Below, piece after piece: positions 61,266-64,000 of a stretch of 64,000 nt of DNA. A program made the position numbers and the translations under genes. Source of the DNA: JARRQJ01 sp963761035. GTDB lineage: Bacteria; Pseudomonadota; Gammaproteobacteria; DRLM01. Location: assembly GCA_963761035.1 (NCBI GenBank), contig CAVXFH010000002.1, forward strand, positions 434,001 to 498,000. Reading direction: 5' to 3'. How positions within the stretch are numbered: position 1 is the stretch's first letter; each line of letters starts with the position of its first letter. The notes under the pieces were generated by a model. That model was not told the origin of the DNA. It was given only the letters and a program-made list of their open reading frames with translations, and searched no databases.

Positions 61266-63443
61266 TCACGGCATTGCCCGCGGTTCAAGGATGATACCCG
61301 CCAGGGGCGGCACGATCAGTTCCAGGGAGTACGGTCTCCCCATCCATGGAATCGCCTCGGCAACCGGCGGTTTGGCGCCGTTACCCAGATCGCTCCCGCC
61401 GTAGAAGCGGGAATCGGAGTTGAAGATTTCGTGATATACGCCCGGCGCGGGCACGCCGATGCGATAGCTGTAGCGCGGCACCGGGGTAAAGTTGACTACG
61501 GCGACGACAAAATCCGCATCGCCCCGCCGCAAGAAACTCACGATGGATTGGTCGGAGTCATTACAGTCGATCCACTCGAACCCTTGCCATTCGAACTCGT
61601 GTTGATAGAGGGCGGCCGTGGCGTGGTAGAGGCGGTTCAGGTCACGGACCAGGGCCTTGATCCCCTGATGCAGCGGATAGTCCAGCACGTACCAATCCAG
61701 AACCTGGGCGCTGTTCCATTCCAGCCCCTGGCCGAACTCGGTGCCCATGAACAGCAGTTTCTTGCCCGGATGGGTGAACATGTAGGTATACAGCGCGCGC
61801 AGGTTGGCGAATTTCTGCCACTCGTCGCCCGGCATCTTGTGCAGCATGGATTGCTTGCCGTGCACCACCTCGTCGTGGGAGAAGGGCAGCAGGAAGTTCT
61901 CGGTGAAGCAGTAGAGCATGCTGAAAGTGAGCATGTTGTGGTGATACTTGCGATGCACCGGGTTTTCGGATATGTAGCGCAGGGTATCGTTCATCCAGCC
62001 CATGTTCCATTTAAGATCAAAACCCAGGCCTCCTACATGGATGGGGCGGGTCACCTGCGGCCAGGAGGTGGACTCTTCGGCCATCATCAGCACGCCGGGG
62101 TTGGCGCGGTGCACCACCGTGTTGAGCAAATGCAGGAAATCGATGGCCTCGAGGTTCTCGCGGCCGCCGTATTGATTGGGAAGCCACTCGGTACGGGAAT
62201 AATCCAGATACAGCATGGAGGCGACCGCATCCACGCGCAGCCCGTCGATGTGAAATTCCTCCAGCCAATAGAGGGCGCTGGAAAGGAGGAAATTCCGCAC
62301 CTCGTTGCGGCCGTAATTGAAGATCAGTGTCGCCCAGTCCAGGTGCTCGCCGCGACGCGGATCCTGGTGCTCGTACAGCGCCGTGCCGTCGAAGCGCGCC
62401 AGGCCGTGGGCGTCCTTGGGAAAGTGGGCGGGCACCCAGTCGAGAAACACGCCGATGTTGTGGCGATGACAGTAATCGACGAAATAGCGAAAATCGTCGG
62501 GACTGCCGTAGCGGCTGGTGGGCGCGTAATAGCCCGTGGTTTGGTATCCCCACGATAGATCATAGGGATGCTCCGTGACCGGCAGCAATTCAATATGGCT
62601 GAAACCCAGCTCCTGGACATAGGCGACGAGCCGCTCCGCCATGGCGCGGTAATTGAGAAACTCCCCCTCCGGGCCGCGCTGCCAGGATCCCAGATGGACT
62701 TCATAGATAGACATGGGCCGGTGCTGCCAATCGAAATGGCTGCGCCGCTCCAGCCAATTTTGATCATTCCAACCATACTGGCTGCGGGGCGCCACGATGG
62801 ACGCCGTGGCGGGCCGGCGTTCCATTTGCTGGCCGTAGGGATCGGCCTTGACGAATACCGCGCCCGTCGCGGCATTTCTGATCTCATATTTATACAAGGC
62901 GCCGGGCGCGAGGTCGGGGATGAACAGTTCCCACACGCCGCTGCCGCCCCGCAAGCGCATGGGATGGTAACGCCCATCCCAGCGGTTGAATTCGCCCACC
63001 ACGCTGACCCGCTCCGCATTGGGCGCCCACACCGCGAACAAAACGCCCCCAATGCCATCCACCTCATGGGAATGGGCGCCCATAAAACGGTAGGCATGCC
63101 AGTGTTTGCCTTCGCCGAACAAGTGCAGGTCAAAATCCGCAATCTGCGGGGGGAAGCTGTAGGGATCATAGACGATATGCTGGCGATGATCGGCATCGCG
63201 CCAGATCAAGCGATAGCGCTCGGGCACGCTGCCGATCTCGCCCTCCCACTCGAAAAGGTCGGTGTCGGACAGCCGCCGCAGGGGCAGATTGCCTTCGGCT
63301 AGGGTAACCTCGCCGGCGGCGGGCAGATAGGCGCGCACCACCAGACGGCCGTTCTCCCTGTGACACCCCAGCACCGTGAACGGATCATTGTGGCGGGCCT
63401 GCGTGATCCTTTCCAGATTCGATTGAATTTCCGCGCTGTCCAT
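61266..63443 (-). CDS. glgB: 1,4-alpha-glucan branching enzyme GlgB
   Basis: ATG 63443 follows AAGGAG at eight bases. The 725-residue protein has an N-terminal extension (about 1-100), a CBM48 domain (LFAVWAPNAERVSVVGEFNR) and the GH13 barrel. Catalytic Asp is in GLRVDAVASMLYLDYS, Glu in VLMMAEESTSWPQ and the stabilising Asp in LPFSHDEVVHGKQSM. The C-terminal domain ends with VPPLAGIILEPRA. GlgB cuts alpha-1,4 chains and rejoins them as alpha-1,6 branches in glycogen. Length and motif order are normal. It stands alone on this strand. Confidence 0.96.
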   Translation of the reverse strand: MDSAEIQSNLERITQARHNDPFTVLGCHRENGRLVVRAYLPAAGEVTLAEGNLPLRRLSDTDLFEWEGEIGSVPERYRLIWRDADHRQHIVYDPYSFPPQIADFDLHLFGEGKHWHAYRFMGAHSHEVDGIGGVLFAVWAPNAERVSVVGEFNRWDGRYHPMRLRGGSGVWELFIPDLAPGALYKYEIRNAATGAVFVKADPYGQQMERRPATASIVAPRSQYGWNDQNWLERRSHFDWQHRPMSIYEVHLGSWQRGPEGEFLNYRAMAERLVAYVQELGFSHIELLPVTEHPYDLSWGYQTTGYYAPTSRYGSPDDFRYFVDYCHRHNIGVFLDWVPAHFPKDAHGLARFDGTALYEHQDPRRGEHLDWATLIFNYGRNEVRNFLLSSALYWLEEFHIDGLRVDAVASMLYLDYSRTEWLPNQYGGRENLEAIDFLHLLNTVVHRANPGVLMMAEESTSWPQVTRPIHVGGLGFDLKWNMGWMNDTLRYISENPVHRKYHHNMLTFSMLYCFTENFLLPFSHDEVVHGKQSMLHKMPGDEWQKFANLRALYTYMFTHPGKKLLFMGTEFGQGLEWNSAQVLDWYVLDYPLHQGIKALVRDLNRLYHATAALYQHEFEWQGFEWIDCNDSDQSIVSFLRRGDADFVVAVVNFTPVPRYSYRIGVPAPGVYHEIFNSDSRFYGGSDLGNGAKPPVAEAIPWMGRPYSLELIVPPLAGIILEPRAMP

Positions 63444-63600
63444 GTCATGTTCTCCTTAGATCCTTCCATTTGCATTATGCCACTCAACGGCCATAATTTC
63501 TTAGGGCCGCCGCGGAATGGCCGTTCGAAAATTTCATTAATTATACCGGTATCTTAGTTGCGGCATACGAATATACCAGCCCACTCGGCAAGTTTGGGAA

Positions 63601-64000
63601 ATGAAAATCATGCAAATCATTTCACCCGTTTTTAAGCATCAAGGAATGATCCCTGCAAAATATACCTGCGACGGATCGGATACCTCTCCCCCTCTGGTTT
63701 GGTCTGGAATTCCCCCAGCTGCAAAAAGCTTAGTATTGATCGTGGACGATCCGGATGCCCCCGACCCGGCCGCGCCGCGCATGACCTGGGTACATTGGGT
63801 TCTTTACGATATTCCTCCTACGGTTCCAGGCCTGGCCGAGGACGCGGCAAGGCACCTCCCCGCCGGGTGTCGCGAGGGCGCGAATGACTTTCGTCGCACC
63901 CGCTATGGCGGCCCCTGCCCGCCGATGGGCAAACATCGCTACTTCTTCAAGCTCTACGCCTTGGATAAGATGCTGGGAGCCTTGCCCGACGCCAGCAAGG
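63601..64000 (+). CDS. YbhB/YbcL-type phosphatidylethanolamine-binding (PEBP) protein, 3' end outside the window
   Basis: The frame from ATG 63601 is open for 133 codons to the window end. It begins MKIMQIISPVFKHQGMIPAK with YTCDGSDTSPPLVWSGIPP, contains VDDPDAPDPAAPRMTWVHWV and later RYGGPCPPMGKHRYFFKLYA. The DPDAP, HW and GP-P-x-H motifs form the anion-binding pocket of PEBP family proteins, which in eukaryotes inhibit Raf kinase. The bacterial role is unknown. No signal peptide is seen. The start has GGGAA just upstream. Confidence 0.9.
   Translation, partial: MKIMQIISPVFKHQGMIPAKYTCDGSDTSPPLVWSGIPPAAKSLVLIVDDPDAPDPAAPRMTWVHWVLYDIPPTVPGLAEDAARHLPAGCREGANDFRRTRYGGPCPPMGKHRYFFKLYALDKMLGALPDASK

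Noticed and set aside
1..64000. tRNA, rRNA and CRISPR arrays
   Set aside because: No cloverleaf with a GGTTCGAATCC-like T-arm, no rRNA signature and no regularly spaced repeats were seen by eye; a covariance search would be decisive.

Overview
The window looks like chromosome of a moderately GC-rich, free-living gammaproteobacterium. RlmM, Lhr, CbpA/CbpM, a YajD-type HNH protein, GlgX/GlgB, MscL, a GGDEF/EAL protein and several outer-membrane or lipoprotein genes suit that group. Genus cannot be fixed by reading alone. No rRNA, tRNA or CRISPR array was seen.

Layout. 1-16.7 kb is mostly ordinary chromosome. It holds a small membrane protein, a RIO-type kinase, an HNH nuclease, a kinase/ATPase fusion, a metallophosphoesterase, a CarS-like membrane protein, the ergothioneine pair egtB-egtD, a DUF3300-DUF2950 pair, a lipoprotein, a 4-fold beta flower protein, a small cytochrome c, a membrane-anchored Mrr-like protein, a fatty acid hydroxylase-like protein and an SLT-like exported protein.

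16.9-34.6 kb is an accessory and defence island, more AT-rich in places. It carries hipBA with a three-site operator region, a broken RhuM-Fic gene, and an XRE/ImmA-PIN-small protein operon. Divergent from that operon is a small protein-DUF457-E2-like operon. Next come a type I restriction-modification operon and an AbiE type IV toxin-antitoxin pair, followed by a methyltransferase. The RM operon is led by a DUF262/DUF1524 nuclease; its hsdM and hsdS are intact, but hsdR carries about five frameshifts. Decayed RhuM fragments and dispersed repeats fill the gaps.

34.6-64 kb returns to core functions: a DUF4382 lipoprotein, a PAS-GGDEF-EAL protein, glgX, rlmM and a large lhr helicase gene. It continues with mscL, a DUF481 porin-like protein, two Hsp20 genes opposite cbpAM, an AraC/GyrI regulator and a 2OG-Fe(II) oxygenase. 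The end holds a TrkH-TrkA-P-type ATPase operon, an FAD reductase, a Bcp-like peroxiredoxin, glgB and a truncated PEBP gene.

Most interesting points: (1) a probable undescribed small RNA at about 48087-48210 (minus), with promoter, three hairpins including a C-rich CCUCCCCCC loop, and a strong intrinsic terminator; (2) an E2-like (ubiquitin-conjugating fold) protein with a SEC-C-like zinc motif, in an operon with a DUF457 membrane protein and a small basic protein, possibly fused to or overlapping a remnant of a ubiquitin-like gene; (3) two in-frame insertions of intergenic-type palindromic repeats inside lhr; (4) loss of restriction function by point decay in hsdR while the methyltransferase stays intact.
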